NCBI RefSeq assembly: GCF_024623785.1
Contig: NZ_JANKBZ010000024.1
Coordinates: 121,781-185,780 of the forward strand
Direction of reading: 5' to 3'
Source of the DNA: Archangium lipolyticum
GTDB lineage: Bacteria; Myxococcota; Myxococcia; Myxococcales; Myxococcaceae
DNA: 64,000 nt
Under the pieces are notes generated by a model that did no database searches, was not told where the DNA came from, and was given only the letters and a program-made list of their open reading frames with translations. Numbering within the stretch: the stretch's first letter is position 1; every line of letters begins with the position of its first letter. Position numbers and translations under genes: made by a program. Shown here in pieces: positions 53,279 to 64,000 of this stretch.

Positions 53279-54499
53279 TCAGGGGACGATCAGGAGGATA
53301 ACCGCTGCGTCCGGATCATTGGAGGTGATACGCGACTGGTGACCGGGGCCGCGACCCGACATGGGAGTATCGTACTCCACATGGTAGTGGCGGCCTCGAT
53401 AGTCGAACTGCAGGTCCGGCCGGTTGACTCCGACGCGTTGGCCGTTGTTGTACGTGAGCTGCTGTTGGTTCACCCGGATGTTCGTGGCGCCCTTGTCTCG
53501 CAGGTATTGGATGTCCGCCCGAACCTGCGCATTCTGGGTGGAACTGGAGCCAACGGGCCGCTGCAGTGGCTTCACCCCAGGGACTGTTGGCTTGACCGCG
53601 GCATCCCGAGGCAGTCGCGGGCCAGGGACCACGCTGGGCGTCGGATTGCCGCCCGAGAGCGCCTGAACCAGGCTCGGCGATGGCGCCAGTGCGCCCGGTA
53701 CCGGAGCAGGAGGTGCTGGCGGGGCGGGGGCAGGTTCGGGGGCGGTTGGAGCGGAGCGCTCCGCAGGTGGGCGTGATGCAGGAGCCTGACGGCCAGGACC
53801 CTCCTGCCTCGGAAGCGGACGGAGCTCCGGCTCCGAGCCCACTCGCAGCACACGTGAGAAGACGCCCTGAAGGACCTTCGTGCCTGTCAAGGACAACAAC
53901 AGCACTTTCAGCTCATGCTGGGTCGTCTGTGCCAGGTGCGCGCGCACCTCGAGCATCGTCCGGGCGATGCGTGGGGTGGTGGCCGGAGAGAAGAGGGTGG
54001 GCACGATGAGCGCCCCACCCGCCCCCCGGTACCAGGCGTACCTCGGGTGCCCTGCTTCCGAGTCGCTGGCCACCAGGTCCGCCAGCGCGGTGTCCCGGTC
54101 CGGGTAGATGGAGGCGTGGAGCGGCTCGGCGCTCGTCACTCCCAGGTCGACATGGGACTCCGGGACGAAGACGGGTAGCGGCAACCCCTCGCAGTAGAGG
54201 AGATAACCGCCCGCGGTGAGGCCAAAGCCCACGGCCGTAACCCGGAGTTCAACGAAGTCTCGGTGCGCACGTGGATCGGCGGTCCCCGAAGAGACCCGGG
54301 GCAGTTGGATGCCTCTGTGGCGCAGTTCCTCTGCCTGTCGAGGCGAGGGAGCCTCGAAGTCAATCTCGATGGTTCGAGCCTGCCCGTACCACCGAGGGAC
54401 CATCGAGGAGGGCCGCGCGGCGCACCCCGTGAGCAACAACAGGAGCGCGAGCCCGCTCAACCGATGGAGCCAACCGACGGTGGGTCGCACGCGGGCCAC
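53279..54499 (-). CDS. Lipoprotein polymorphic-toxin candidate B with C-terminal nuclease-like domain
   Basis: 406 residues, paralogue of 50749-51957. Lipobox LLLTGC with Cys26 again. The N-terminal 215 residues are nearly the same; the Pro-rich linker differs in length and sequence; the C-terminal domain keeps NRPDLQFDYRGRHYHVEYD and SGRGPGHQSRITSND but changes at neighbouring residues. Both copies appear intact. It is divergent from the WD40/HEAT gene with 66 bp between them. Confidence 0.6.
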   Translation of the reverse strand: MARVRPTVGWLHRLSGLALLLLLTGCAARPSSMVPRWYGQARTIEIDFEAPSPRQAEELRHRGIQLPRVSSGTADPRAHRDFVELRVTAVGFGLTAGGYLLYCEGLPLPVFVPESHVDLGVTSAEPLHASIYPDRDTALADLVASDSEAGHPRYAWYRGAGGALIVPTLFSPATTPRIARTMLEVRAHLAQTTQHELKVLLLSLTGTKVLQGVFSRVLRVGSEPELRPLPRQEGPGRQAPASRPPAERSAPTAPEPAPAPPAPPAPVPGALAPSPSLVQALSGGNPTPSVVPGPRLPRDAAVKPTVPGVKPLQRPVGSSSTQNAQVRADIQYLRDKGATNIRVNQQQLTYNNGQRVGVNRPDLQFDYRGRHYHVEYDTPMSGRGPGHQSRITSNDPDAAVILLIVP

Positions 54500-54565
54500 G
54501 GTGCCGGAAAGGCACGGAAAAATGAAGCGCTGTGCTAAACCCCTCCGTCTGGAGGATTCCGACGT

Positions 54566-57500
54566 ATGGCTTCAACCGCCATCGGCAATTACGAGAAGGT
54601 CCGCGCGCTCGCGGCCAATGCACGCCTGCTGCTCGTCGGAGGGGCTCGCGCCTCCGCCAACAGCCGCCTCACCGCCTACGAGTCCTCCACCAACAAGGTG
54701 GCCTGGAGCGTGGAGCTGCCCGCCGCCGTCCTGGGGCTCGCCCTCGCCGGCGAGAGCTGGGTCGCCGCCTGCGCGGATGGTGCCGTGCGCATCGGGGCGC
54801 TCGGTGACGGGGCCGTGCAGCGCGAGCTGAAGGATGCCCACCGCGGCGCCTGCACCGCCGTCGCCGTGACTCCGGACGGAACCCGCGCCTTCACCGTGGG
54901 CCTCGATGGCGCCCTGCGCGCCTGGGAGCTCGACAAGGGCAAGCGCGTGCACGAGTGGCAGGCCTCGCCCCAGCCCCTGCGAGCCGTCGCCGTGGACCCC
55001 TCCGGCACCTACGCCGCGTGCGCCGGTGATGACTCCGTGGTCCGCTCCTTCACCCTCGCCAACGGGGCCCGCCGCGACATGCCCGGTCACGAGGGCGCGG
55101 TGCGGGCACTCGCCTTCACCCCTCGCGACGGACGCCTCGTGTCCGCGGGCGACGATGGCAAGTTGCGCATCTGGTACCTCGTCGGCGCCGTCGAACACGA
55201 GGTGCGCGGCGACAAGGACTCCGGCCATGCCGGCGCCGTGCTCGCCCTCTTCTTCCCTCCCACGCCCACTCCCGAGCGCGGCGAGGAGGCCGCCGACCGC
55301 ATCTTCTCCTCCGGCGACGATGGCAAGGTGAAGGTCTGGCGCCTGGACGAGCGCCGCAAGCCGCGCACGCTGGACTGCGGCAGCAAGCCCGTGCACGCCC
55401 TCGCCTTCGCCCCGCCGGTGAGCGCGCGGCAGGCCAAGGTGCAGCTCGGCTCCGTCTTCGCGGGCGGCGAGGACCGCACCGTGCGCCGCTTCGAGCTGGA
55501 CACCGAGGGCAAGCCCACCGCCGGTGCCACCTCCTACGCCCACGGCTTCGACCTGCTGGAGGAGGCTCGCAAGGGCAACCGACCCAAGCGCGAGGCCGCC
55601 GTGCGCGAGGCCGCCGCCCTCGACGAACCCGAGGCGCTCGACTTCGTCCTCTCCGTGCTCTCCGCCGATCGCGAGCACGAGGTGCGCAAGCTCGCCGCCG
55701 AGGAACTCGGCAAGCATGGCCGCGTCGGCGCCCGCGCGAAGCTCCGCGAGCGGCTGGATGACGACAACACGCTCGTACGCGCCGCCGCGCTCGGGGCCCT
55801 CCACACGCTGGAGAAGGAGTCCCCGCTGGCCGCCCCGCGCGCCGCGCTGGACTCTCGCTACCCCGACACGCGCATCGCCGGCCTGCGCGGACTGGCCTCG
55901 CTCGGGGGAGCCTCGCCGCTGGTGCCGGGCCTCATCGCCAGCAAGCTGACCGACCCGGATGCCACCGTCGGCATCACCGCGCTCGACGTGCTGGTGCAGG
56001 TGTCCCCCAAGGGCAGCACCGAGCCGCTGAAGACCGCCTTCGAGCGCGGCCCCGCACACCTCCGCTCCGAGGTGCTCATCCGCGCCGCGGGCGCGGGTTG
56101 GTTGGGCTCGCCCCAATTGCAGCCCCTCGTGGCCCGCGCCCTCGATGACGCGGATGCCGACGTGCGCCGCGTGGCCTTCACCGTGCGCGTGCTGGAGCGC
56201 CGTCCTCTCGCCCACGTGCTGGAGGAGAAGGACGAGGACTTCGCCCGCGCCGCCCTCGACATCGCCCGGCGTCTCACCCGCCGCGTGCGGCCCACCGACG
56301 ACGAGGCCCGTGCCGCCCGCGACGCCCTCCCCGCCACCGGCAAGGCCGGCGAGCCCCTCTCCGAGGCCAGCCTGGAGCCGCTGCTCGCCGCCATGGCCTG
56401 CCGCACTCCCGACACCGCCGTGCGGGGTGCCCGGGGGCTCGCGCAGCTCGGGGATGCCCGGGCCCTTGGCGCGCTGTTGCAGCTCTCCCGCGAGGCCGAC
56501 GCCTCCATCCGCCGCCAGGCCGCCGACGCCCTCCGCGCCCTCCAGGACTCCCGCGCCCGCGAGCGCCTCGTGTGGATGCTGGATGACGAGAACGCCGACG
56601 TGCGCGCCACCGCCCTCGACGCCGTGGTGACGCTCGACACCGAGGCGCCCCTGTCCAGCGCCGAGGCCGCCCTCCGCTCGGCCTTCGAGGACGTGCGCGT
56701 CCGCGGCCTCGACCGGCTCGTGAAGCTCCCGGGCAAGCGCTCGGAAGCCTCCGTGCACCTGCTCGGCGATGCGCTCGAGGACGAGTCCGCCAAGGTCCGC
56801 GACGAGGCCTTCCGCACCCTCTGGGCCTGGAACGAGAAGAACCCCCAGGAGGCCCTGGACCGTGCGCTGGCCGGCCGCTTCCCGGACCTCCGCCGCCGCG
56901 CCGTGGACGAGCTCGCCGCCCGTATCAAGGAGGACTGGGCGCTCGAGCGGCTGAAGAAGACCGTGGGCGATCGCGACGCCGGCGTGGCCCAGGCCGCCTA
57001 TGAGGCCTGGGTGAAGCACGTGGGCAAGGAGAAGGCCGAGCCGCACCTCGCCGCCTTCGACACCGCGCACGCCCCCCTGCGCGCCCTGGCCGCGAAGAAC
57101 TCCACCCAGGCCCCCGCCGAGGCCATGCGCTCGCCGCTCCTCAAGCTGCTGCTGTCCGAGGAGCCCCAGGTGTACCTCGCCGCCATCGAGGCGCTCGACA
57201 CGCTCGTCAAGACCGAGAACGGCCCGCTGCTCGCGGGGCTCGGCTCCAGCGAGCTGCCCCTCAAGGTCCGCGCGGCCGAGCTGCTCGCCGCCCGCGGCGC
57301 CGAGGACATCATCGAGCCGATGCGCAACCTCCTCACCGACAAGGAGCTCCAGCGCATCTGGCCCCCGGCCTTCCTCGCCCCGCTGCGCCACCGCGCGGCG
57401 ACCGCCCTGGCCACGCTCGGCTCGCGCCGGCTGCTGTCCTTCTTCGCCACCACCCTCCTCAAGGACGAGGCCAGCGAGGTGCGCGAGCAGGGCGCCCGCG

Positions 57501-60500
57501 GCCTCGCCACCGCCAGCCGCCGGGGGGACGAAGGCTACCTGCTGGACGCGCTCGGGCACGCGGATGTCGCCGTGCGCTCGTGGGCCGCGGATGGCCTGTC
57601 GCGCCTCGGCGACACGCGCGCCCTGCCCGTCCTCACCGGCAACCTGCGCCACGAGCATCAGCCCATCCGCATCGGCGCCATCCTCTCCTTCGCGGCGCTC
57701 GGCCCGGACGGGGACAGCGGCCTGCTGCACGGCCTGGAGGACAGGGCCCGCGAGGTACAGGAGACCGTCTTCGCCATCATCCTCGCCCGTGACCTGCGCG
57801 CCTCGCGCCGGGGCGAGCCGCCCGACCTGCTCACCAGCGCCCTGTCCAGCGCCCGCCCCGAGGTGCGCTACGCCGCCGCCCGCGCGCTGGAGCTGCGCAC
57901 CGAGACGGAAGCCGCCCACGCCCACCTGGTGGAGGTGCTGCAACCGCCCCGTCCCGAGAAGGCCGGAGACATGAAGGACTGGCCCGCCGAGGACGAGCGC
58001 GCCCGCCGCATGGTGGGGCTCGCCGAGGCGCTGGCCAGCGACGTGCCCGAGCAGCGCTACGCCGCCGCCCAGGTGCTGCAACTGCGCCACAAGCCGCTCG
58101 ACTACTTCCGCGAGGCCTCGAAGGTGGCCCGCCCGCGCTCGCTCGAGGCCCCCTGGAAGCCCGAGACGTCGCCCGTGGCCCAGGCCCGCCCCGTGGAGGA
58201 GAAGCCCGCGCGCAACTGGCTGCGCCGCCTCTTCTCCACCGGCACCGGCAAGGCCGCCGAGCCCTCCGCCGAGGCGCTCGTCTCCGCCGAGAAGCAGCAC
58301 CTGCGCCGGCTCGCCTTCGGTGCCTACGTGGGCCTGTTGCGGCAGGTGTCCTCCGGTGACGACGAGGGCCACCGCGTCCGCCGCGATGCCGTGGACCGCG
58401 TGGTGAAGCTCACCCAGGAGGGCCATGCCGGTACTCCCGCCGCCGTGGCCGCCCTGCTGCGCGCCCTGGAGGATCCGCACCAGCTGGTGCGCAAGGCGGC
58501 CCTCGCCGGACTCAAGGAGCTGTACCCCGCCGGCTCCGACGAGCCGCTGTCGCTCGCCCTGGCCTCCCTGTCTCCAGACGTGGCTCGCGCCGCCCTGGAC
58601 GAGCTCGCCGCCCGGGGCGAGTCCTCCAAGGGCCGCGTCACCGCCGCGCTCAACTCGCCCCTGGCCGACGTGCGCAAGTACGCCTTCGAGCTGCTCGAGC
58701 GCCTCAGCCCTCCAGGCAGCCTGGAGCCCCTGCTGGCCGCGCTCGGCAGCGAGCACGCCGACCTGCGCGTGGGTGTCATCGAGCGCCTCGCCGGGGCCAA
58801 TGACTCGCGCGTCACCGAGGCCCTCGGCCGCGCCGCTGGCAGCGAGCACGAGGACCTCCGTCTGCGCGCCGCCGAGCTGCTCGCCTGGCGCCAGGATGAT
58901 CGCGCCGTGGACGTGCTCGCCGCCTTCCTGCGCTCGGAGAACGCCAGCGTGGTGAAGCGCGCGCAGGACGCCCTCGCCCGGCTCGGCTCGGCCAGGGCCG
59001 TGGGAGCGCTCGCCGCCCGGCTGCGCACCGCGACGGAGATGACCGAGCGCCTCGCCCTGGTGAAGGCCCTCGGCCGCACGCGCCGGACCGAGGCCCTCGA
59101 CGCCCTGGCACAGCAGCTCGACGACACCGAGCACCCCGTGCGCCTGGCCTGCGTGAGCGCCGCCATGGACGTGGCCACTCCGCCCGAGAAGGACGAGAAG
59201 GGCGAGCGCAAGCGGGACGCGGCACTGGCGGTGCGCTTCCTGCGCGCGGCCGTGCGCAACCCGGACCCCGTGGTGCGCAAGGCCGCCGCCACCGAGCTGG
59301 AGCCCGGTGACGACGTGGGCCAGGACGAGCTGCTCGCGGGCCTCTTCGCGGACCGGGACGTGACGGTGCGCATGGAGTCCGTGGCCCGCTACGCCTCGCG
59401 CGTCATGAACAAGGGCGCGAAGGTGGAGCCACTCGAGGAGGTGCTGCGCGGCGGTGCCCGCGAGCTGATGCTGCCCGCCGCCGAGGGCGTGGCCTCGCGG
59501 GGCCTCACGAGCGCCCTGCGCCCGCTGCTGCTGTACGTGCGCGCGGGCGAGGAGGGAGACCGCGAGCGCGCCCTGCTGGCCCTGGGCACGCTGGGTGACG
59601 CGCGAGCCCTGTCCGAGCTGGAGCAGGTGGCGGCCGGTGGTACGGCCGAGGCCCCCGTGGAGACGAGCATGGTGGCCGCGGCCCTCGAGGGCCTGGGCCG
59701 GCTCGCCCCGAAGCTGCCCGAGGGCGAGGACCGGCGCCGCGCCGAGGAGAAGGTGGAGCTCGCCGCGATGGAGGCCAGGGACAGCGAGCTGCAGATGGCC
59801 GGCGTCCGGGGCCTGCGCTTCATCGGCGGAGAGCGGGCGCGCTCGCGGCTGGAGACGCTGCTGCGCGACGAGGGCACCGACAACGAGGTGCGCACCATCG
59901 CCGCCCAGGAACTGGGCAAGCTCGGAGACACCGCGGCCGAGGGCGCGCTGGCCTCCGCGCTGAACGATTGGGATGACGACCTGCGCATGGCGGCGCGCAA
60001 GGCGCTCGACGCGCTGTTCCCCAAGGACCGCGTCCGGGTGGAGTTCCTCGCCGTCACGAGCGACCAGGAGGACATCTCCGAGCCCGCCGCCAGCTACCTC
60101 TCCACCGAGGCGGATCCGATGCAGCTCCTGCCCCGGCTGGCCACGCTGGACAAGGAGGAGCTGAGGCAGCGGCTGCGTCGCGGGCTGGTGCGGCGCGTGT
60201 CGCTGCCCGCCGGAGCGCTCGCGTCGCTGCTCGGCCACGAGAAGCCCTCGGCACGCGAGGAAGCGGCGTGGCTGGTGGGCGCGCGCACGGGCGAGCAGGA
60301 GTCCTCGCGCGCCTGGTCCAAGGAGGACGGCGCCACGCTGGGCCGCGCCATCACCGCCGCCGAGCGCCGCACCGCGACCGAGTGGGCCTCCACGCCCAAC
60401 CCCAAGCGGGCCCCCCTGGCCAGCGCCTGGGAGCGGCTGCTCTGGGCGGGCTCGCGCCTCGAAGTGGCCGAGCTGGCCAAGGCCGCGAAGGACATCCTCC

Positions 60501-61027
60501 AGGGCGGTGAGGCCAAGGCCCCCGCCGGGGTGCGGCTCGAGGCGGCCCGGGCGCTCGGCCGGTTGAACACGGCCCCCGAGGCCCTGAAGGCCGCGCTGTC
60601 CGACGCGAGCGCCGAGGTGCGCGAGGCCGCCGCCGCGGCGCTGGCCCGCATCGCCCCCGAGCGCGCCGCCGAGTGGGCGCTGGCGTTGCAACCGTTCGAC
60701 CCGGTGGCCATGGGCCCCACGGGCGTGGCGGTGCGCACGCCGAAGCAGCTCGCCACGGACGAGGCCCGGCGCCTCGCGCTGCCCGAGCTGCTGGCCGACA
60801 AGGCGCTGGAGCCGCTGCGCCCGCTGGCCACGCACAAGGACGAGACGGTGCGGCAGGATGTCTGGGCCGCGCTGGGCCGGCTGGGCGGAAGCGAGGCGGC
60901 GGAAGTGCTGCGCGCCCAGGCCTTCGACAAGTCGCAATCCGTGGAGCTGCGGAAGGCCGCCTACCGCGCCCACAAACGTGCACTCCGCGCCGCCGAGCGC
61001 GCCCGGAAGGAAGGAACCCCGTCGTGA
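54566..61027 (+). CDS. Giant WD40/HEAT-repeat protein
   Basis: 2153 residues with no signal peptide; GGAGG precedes the ATG. Residues about 1-320 are WD40-like (units such as [48 protein letters not shown]). From about 335 to the end are dozens of HEAT/PBS-lyase-type repeats (D..VR..A...L..L), interrupted near 1190-1240 by a Pro/Lys-rich linker. No enzymatic motif was found. The stop overlaps the SWIM gene start (GTGA). Probably a scaffold; HEAT and WD40 modules mediate protein binding. Confidence 0.85.
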   Translation: MASTAIGNYEKVRALAANARLLLVGGARASANSRLTAYESSTNKVAWSVELPAAVLGLALAGESWVAACADGAVRIGALGDGAVQRELKDAHRGACTAVAVTPDGTRAFTVGLDGALRAWELDKGKRVHEWQASPQPLRAVAVDPSGTYAACAGDDSVVRSFTLANGARRDMPGHEGAVRALAFTPRDGRLVSAGDDGKLRIWYLVGAVEHEVRGDKDSGHAGAVLALFFPPTPTPERGEEAADRIFSSGDDGKVKVWRLDERRKPRTLDCGSKPVHALAFAPPVSARQAKVQLGSVFAGGEDRTVRRFELDTEGKPTAGATSYAHGFDLLEEARKGNRPKREAAVREAAALDEPEALDFVLSVLSADREHEVRKLAAEELGKHGRVGARAKLRERLDDDNTLVRAAALGALHTLEKESPLAAPRAALDSRYPDTRIAGLRGLASLGGASPLVPGLIASKLTDPDATVGITALDVLVQVSPKGSTEPLKTAFERGPAHLRSEVLIRAAGAGWLGSPQLQPLVARALDDADADVRRVAFTVRVLERRPLAHVLEEKDEDFARAALDIARRLTRRVRPTDDEARAARDALPATGKAGEPLSEASLEPLLAAMACRTPDTAVRGARGLAQLGDARALGALLQLSREADASIRRQAADALRALQDSRARERLVWMLDDENADVRATALDAVVTLDTEAPLSSAEAALRSAFEDVRVRGLDRLVKLPGKRSEASVHLLGDALEDESAKVRDEAFRTLWAWNEKNPQEALDRALAGRFPDLRRRAVDELAARIKEDWALERLKKTVGDRDAGVAQAAYEAWVKHVGKEKAEPHLAAFDTAHAPLRALAAKNSTQAPAEAMRSPLLKLLLSEEPQVYLAAIEALDTLVKTENGPLLAGLGSSELPLKVRAAELLAARGAEDIIEPMRNLLTDKELQRIWPPAFLAPLRHRAATALATLGSRRLLSFFATTLLKDEASEVREQGARGLATASRRGDEGYLLDALGHADVAVRSWAADGLSRLGDTRALPVLTGNLRHEHQPIRIGAILSFAALGPDGDSGLLHGLEDRAREVQETVFAIILARDLRASRRGEPPDLLTSALSSARPEVRYAAARALELRTETEAAHAHLVEVLQPPRPEKAGDMKDWPAEDERARRMVGLAEALASDVPEQRYAAAQVLQLRHKPLDYFREASKVARPRSLEAPWKPETSPVAQARPVEEKPARNWLRRLFSTGTGKAAEPSAEALVSAEKQHLRRLAFGAYVGLLRQVSSGDDEGHRVRRDAVDRVVKLTQEGHAGTPAAVAALLRALEDPHQLVRKAALAGLKELYPAGSDEPLSLALASLSPDVARAALDELAARGESSKGRVTAALNSPLADVRKYAFELLERLSPPGSLEPLLAALGSEHADLRVGVIERLAGANDSRVTEALGRAAGSEHEDLRLRAAELLAWRQDDRAVDVLAAFLRSENASVVKRAQDALARLGSARAVGALAARLRTATEMTERLALVKALGRTRRTEALDALAQQLDDTEHPVRLACVSAAMDVATPPEKDEKGERKRDAALAVRFLRAAVRNPDPVVRKAAATELEPGDDVGQDELLAGLFADRDVTVRMESVARYASRVMNKGAKVEPLEEVLRGGARELMLPAAEGVASRGLTSALRPLLLYVRAGEEGDRERALLALGTLGDARALSELEQVAAGGTAEAPVETSMVAAALEGLGRLAPKLPEGEDRRRAEEKVELAAMEARDSELQMAGVRGLRFIGGERARSRLETLLRDEGTDNEVRTIAAQELGKLGDTAAEGALASALNDWDDDLRMAARKALDALFPKDRVRVEFLAVTSDQEDISEPAASYLSTEADPMQLLPRLATLDKEELRQRLRRGLVRRVSLPAGALASLLGHEKPSAREEAAWLVGARTGEQESSRAWSKEDGATLGRAITAAERRTATEWASTPNPKRAPLASAWERLLWAGSRLEVAELAKAAKDILQGGEAKAPAGVRLEAARALGRLNTAPEALKAALSDASAEVREAAAAALARIAPERAAEWALALQPFDPVAMGPTGVAVRTPKQLATDEARRLALPELLADKALEPLRPLATHKDETVRQDVWAALGRLGGSEAAEVLRAQAFDKSQSVELRKAAYRAHKRALRAAERARKEGTPS

Positions 61028-62868
61028 GCACCGCCACCCACCACGCCGTCGAGCTGCGTTACGCCACCGCGAGTGACGTGGACGCTGGCGCCAACGCCTC
61101 GCGCGTCCTGCTGGCCCTGGAGGGTTCCCGGGGCACCGTGGGCGTGCGCGGCCGGGTGCGCGAGCCCGCCCTCTTCCGCGACGCGCTCGCCGCCACCCTC
61201 GGCATCCTCGCCAGCGACTTGCGCTACCGGGGCAAGGATCGCACCGCGTACCTCGCGTACCTGATGAAGCAGGGCAAGCGCGCCACCGCTCAAATCTGGG
61301 AGGCACAGAAGGCCTTCCTGGAGCAGTCCCTGGAGGGAGAGGAGAAGGCGGACGCGGTGTTGGACCCCGTGCTCACCGTCGACCCCGACCAGGTGTCGCT
61401 GGAGGTGTTCTCCCGCGACGAGAGCGCCTACGCGCGCCTGTCCTTCGACAACTCCCTCTTCGAGGGCCGCGAGGCCGCGCACGGCTCCACCTTCCTGGAC
61501 GTGCCGGGAGACCTGCTGGCCAAGGTGGACCGGCTGCGCACCTACGTGCCGGTGTCGCTGGAGGCGCATGTGGCGCTGCCCTCGCGCACCGCCGAGGCCC
61601 GCGCCGCGCGCAACGTGGAGGTGCCCCACGCCTGGCTGCGCGGCTTCCTCCAGGTGCAGTCCGCCGCCACGCTGCCCGCGAGCACCTGCTCCCTGGCGGC
61701 CATCGATTTGTACAACCTGCTCTTCGCCCTGCGCACCCGGAAGGCGAAGAAGGCGCCGCGCGCGCTGCGCTTCGAGCTCGTCCCCGGCGCGCAGCCGAGG
61801 CTCGTGCTGGAGCCCTGGGAGCTGGTGCTGGAGTGCCACGGGCCGAAGTACCAGGGCAGCGCGCCCGCGGTGGTGCGCACCTTCGGGCGGCAGCGGCTGG
61901 CGGCCCTCGCGCGCCTGTTGCCGCATGCGCAGGGCGTGCGCGTGCAGATGCTCGGGCCGGGCCTGCCGGTGTTCTGGGTCATCGACCTGGGCCCGGCGAC
62001 GCTGACGCTGGCCCTCACCGGCTGGACGGAGAGCGGCTGGTCCAGCGCGGCGGCCTTCGATGCGCTCATGCCGCGCGAGGTGCCGGAAGGGCTCGCGGAG
62101 AAGCTGCGCGACCGGCTGCGCAAGGAGGGCCCGCTCTCCTTCGAGGCCCTGTCCTCGGGCACGGACGCGCCGAAGGACGCGGTGCGCGGGGCGTTGCAGC
62201 TCGAGTGCCTGCGCGGGCGTGTCCTCTATGACATCGCCAAGGGGACGTACCGGCCGCGCGAGCTGCTCTCCACGCCGGTGGACGAGGCCGTCATCCGCTA
62301 CGGCAACGAGCGCGAGGAGCGGGCGCACCGGCTGCTGGGCGACGGCGGCCCGGGTGCGGGCGAGGTGAAGCTCACCAAGGTGCACGAGGTGGTGGGCGTG
62401 GGCACGCGGCTGTCCGGCGAGGTGGTGGACCGCGAGGCGGTGCGCAGCTTCTTCCCGGGCTTCCTCCTGGACCTGGAGGGCCGGGTGCGCGAGGCGAGCT
62501 GCGGGTGTCCGCACTACCGGCGCTCGGGACTGCGCGAGGGGCCGTGCGAGCACATGATCGCCTTGAGGCTCGCGTACGCGCGGCAGCGGGCGCAGGAGGA
62601 GGCCCTGCGGCAGACGCCGAAGGGCCGGGCGCTCATCCGCGCGGAGACGCGCGCGTACGTGCGGCGCGACGAGTCGGGCCAGGAGCAGGTGTACCGGGTG
62701 TCCCTGGATGGCAAGCTCGTGTCGGTGGAGTGGGGCCCGCGCCTGGGCGAGCAGCGCCACCAGCGGCTGTGGTTCGACACGGACGGAGAGGCGCGCACGG
62801 CCTACTTCGCGCGCCTCGAGTCACTCGCGGCCGAGGGCTTCATCGACTCCGCGGGCGGAGCGGTGTAG
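61024..62868 (+). CDS. SWIM zinc-finger protein coupled to the WD40/HEAT gene
   Basis: 614 residues from a GTG overlapping the previous stop. The SWIM motif CxC..CxH is near residues 500-520 ([22 protein letters not shown]). It is followed by about 100 residues ending the protein. The N-terminal 400 residues lack recognisable domains. SWIM fingers bind DNA or proteins; in bacterial conflict-type gene sets they accompany MoxR ATPases, VWA proteins and helical repeat proteins. Those partners are not in this window. Confidence 0.85.
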   Translation: MSTATHHAVELRYATASDVDAGANASRVLLALEGSRGTVGVRGRVREPALFRDALAATLGILASDLRYRGKDRTAYLAYLMKQGKRATAQIWEAQKAFLEQSLEGEEKADAVLDPVLTVDPDQVSLEVFSRDESAYARLSFDNSLFEGREAAHGSTFLDVPGDLLAKVDRLRTYVPVSLEAHVALPSRTAEARAARNVEVPHAWLRGFLQVQSAATLPASTCSLAAIDLYNLLFALRTRKAKKAPRALRFELVPGAQPRLVLEPWELVLECHGPKYQGSAPAVVRTFGRQRLAALARLLPHAQGVRVQMLGPGLPVFWVIDLGPATLTLALTGWTESGWSSAAAFDALMPREVPEGLAEKLRDRLRKEGPLSFEALSSGTDAPKDAVRGALQLECLRGRVLYDIAKGTYRPRELLSTPVDEAVIRYGNEREERAHRLLGDGGPGAGEVKLTKVHEVVGVGTRLSGEVVDREAVRSFFPGFLLDLEGRVREASCGCPHYRRSGLREGPCEHMIALRLAYARQRAQEEALRQTPKGRALIRAETRAYVRRDESGQEQVYRVSLDGKLVSVEWGPRLGEQRHQRLWFDTDGEARTAYFARLESLAAEGFIDSAGGAV

Positions 62869-62878
62869 CCGGCGGCCC

Positions 62879-63598
62879 TCAGGGGCGGGAATCGGCCCCG
62901 CCATTCCAGTGCCCGTGCAGCAGGACACTGGAGGCCACCATCGCCACTCCCGCGCGCACCTCGGGAGCGAGGTCGCCCGCCATCCAGACGTGGCCGCCGT
63001 TGATGGTCTGCACGGCCGCCACCGTCCGCTGCTCGTGACGGATCTCGAAGCCCGCGAACAGGATCCTCGCCCCCTGCTGGGTCCTGTGCGTGGATTCGAC
63101 GTCCAGGTTCACGCCCCCCATCCGCAGCCTGCCCACCACCTTGGTGGAGTACGGATCCGCGTAGGCCGGCAGCTCCGCCAGCGCCAGCTTCCCCTCCGCG
63201 CCGATGTCACAGACGAGCCGCCGCTCCGCCGCTCCCGCCGACAGCCCGTCCAGCATGAAGCTCAGGTCGACGTCGTGTCCCTTCAACAGGCTCTGACACG
63301 CCACCGGCCGGGGGGCCGCATCCTCGGCATGGAGCTGGAACTCGTAGGGCTCGCTGCCCTCGTAGACCGTCGCCGGGCCAATCGACAACGAGGTCGTCGA
63401 GGACCAACCCCTTCCGTACTTCCGCGCGCCGTAGGGGCCGAAGCTCAACGTCCCCTGGCCGAACAGGGGCACGTTGCGCCCCACCGGCCACTCCATCACC
63501 TGCTGCTGCTGAAGCTCCTCCGGCACCGCCATCCGCATCGTCGAGCAGCCGAGGACTCCCGAGCTCAAGACCACCATCATCGACCACCACGACTTCAT
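62879..63598 (-). CDS. Lipoprotein of unknown function
   Basis: 239 residues. The signal peptide MKSWWSMMVVLSSGVLGCS ends in a lipobox (VLGC). The mature part is beta-rich (LSFGPYGARKYGRGW, RLVCDIGAEGKLALAEL, RILFAGFEIRHEQRTVAAV). No catalytic motif. Convergent with the SWIM gene 10 bp away. An upstream in-frame extension lacks a signal and was not used. Confidence 0.6.
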   Translation of the reverse strand: MKSWWSMMVVLSSGVLGCSTMRMAVPEELQQQQVMEWPVGRNVPLFGQGTLSFGPYGARKYGRGWSSTTSLSIGPATVYEGSEPYEFQLHAEDAAPRPVACQSLLKGHDVDLSFMLDGLSAGAAERRLVCDIGAEGKLALAELPAYADPYSTKVVGRLRMGGVNLDVESTHRTQQGARILFAGFEIRHEQRTVAAVQTINGGHVWMAGDLAPEVRAGVAMVASSVLLHGHWNGGADSRP

Positions 63599-64000
63599 CA
63601 CAGCCTTCACGTGTTTCCCCCGCTTGAATCGCGTTTGGCTGGGGCGCTGAGCAACATCCGCGCCAGAACGGGCCGACACTCCGTGGTTCGAGCGGCGCCC
63701 CGGGGGATGAGGTCTCCGGCGAAGCCTCGGAGCACGACAGGAATGTCAGGGCCCCTCAACCCCGAGAAAGACAAACGTGTCTTCCGTCCACGGGATGGTG
63801 TAGAAATCCCAACAGGAGGGGCGACGCGACGAAGCACGGCAGACGCGCCAGGTAGCGCGAGTGGTCGAGAGAGGTCCTAAACCGCATCAGCCTCGGCGCC
63901 TCGAGCGCGGGAGCGGCGCTGCGCCGCTCTGGAAGCAATGCAGGACACTCTCCGCAAGGTAGCCTGTTCTTGGCTCTCTCCCGGTAGAGGGGTCTAGGCC
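63599..64000. other. Gene-free right end of the window
   Basis: About 400 bp with no convincing coding frame. The sequence includes a strong hairpin at 63911-63929 and nothing else that was recognised. A promoter for the lipoprotein gene is expected near 63620-63700, but none was clear. Confidence 0.4.
63911..63929. terminator. 8-bp perfect hairpin near the right edge
   Basis: GAGCGGCG and CGCCGCTC flank a 3-base loop. No T-tract follows on either strand, so it may be a terminator for a gene beyond the window or a structural palindrome. Confidence 0.3.

Noticed and set aside
60673..61023. N-terminal extension of the SWIM protein
   Set aside because: It overlaps the HEAT gene in another frame. 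The GTG at 61024 with the GTGA overlap explains the start.
54566..61027. CRISPR-like regular repeats in the WD40/HEAT gene
   Set aside because: The periodicity is in protein repeats of varied DNA sequence; there are no identical repeats with unique spacers.
54572..61306. 2244-residue minus-strand frame opposite the WD40/HEAT gene
   Set aside because: Composition is shadow-like (His, Gly, Arg, Leu) with no motif, while the plus strand has clear repeats.
1..64000. tRNA or rRNA genes
   Set aside because: No T-loop consensus with a matching acceptor stem and no ribosomal RNA segments were seen on either strand by eye; a covariance search would be needed to exclude them fully.

Overview
The window is a high-GC (about 70% by eye) stretch of a bacterial chromosome that most resembles a myxobacterium of the Cystobacter/Archangium type. 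This is an inference from the sensor kinases and pseudo-receivers, the many lipoproteins, the secreted hydrolases, the giant HEAT-repeat proteins and the myxobacterial-looking lipoprotein toxins. No rRNA, tRNA, CRISPR array or intact insertion sequence was seen.

Layout. 1-7.4 kb: a minus-strand potassium-uptake operon kdpFABC, a short kdpD, and a coupled HAMP/PAS sensor kinase that runs off the left edge; ptsN, encoding the nitrogen-PTS IIA protein, lies upstream on the same strand. 7.6-15.8 kb: an MtfA-type peptidase operon, two secreted lipoproteins (beta-helix and FG-GAP/VCBS), a GT-C-like membrane protein and a sirtuin. 15.8-19.3 kb: an NtrC-type regulator and its sensor kinase. 19.4-22.4 kb: a possible defence locus, namely a small protein, an XRE regulator, and an ABC-type ATPase fused to a methyltransferase. 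22.4-31.5 kb: metabolic genes including a secreted isoamylase, a DUF4032 protein, an SDR enzyme, an odd methyltransferase and a coupled dehalogenase-like pair. 31.9-35.6 kb: a compact operon of DyP peroxidase, pseudo-receiver, small protein, membrane histidine kinase and an isoprenoid-synthase-fold protein. 35.7-45 kb: esterase, GFO/IDH/MocA oxidoreductase, small Cys-rich lipoprotein and secreted protein, Hsp20, FAD amine oxidase, ferredoxin and a decayed hydrolase fragment.

45-63.6 kb is the most accessory-looking part: an Rpn nuclease and a Uma2 nuclease, a 907-residue HEAT-like protein, two tandem paralogous lipoprotein-toxin/immunity pairs separated by a low-GC PD-(D/E)XK-like gene, then a 2153-residue WD40/HEAT protein translationally coupled to a SWIM zinc-finger protein.

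The strongest candidates for undescribed biology are: (1) the duplicated lipoprotein/immunity cassettes, comparable in architecture to myxobacterial SitA/SitI outer-membrane-exchange toxins; (2) the ATPase-methyltransferase fusion with its XRE neighbour; (3) the kinase plus isoprenoid-synthase operon; (4) the WD40/HEAT-SWIM pair with a HEAT-like partner on the other side of the toxin island. All functions are read from sequence motifs only.
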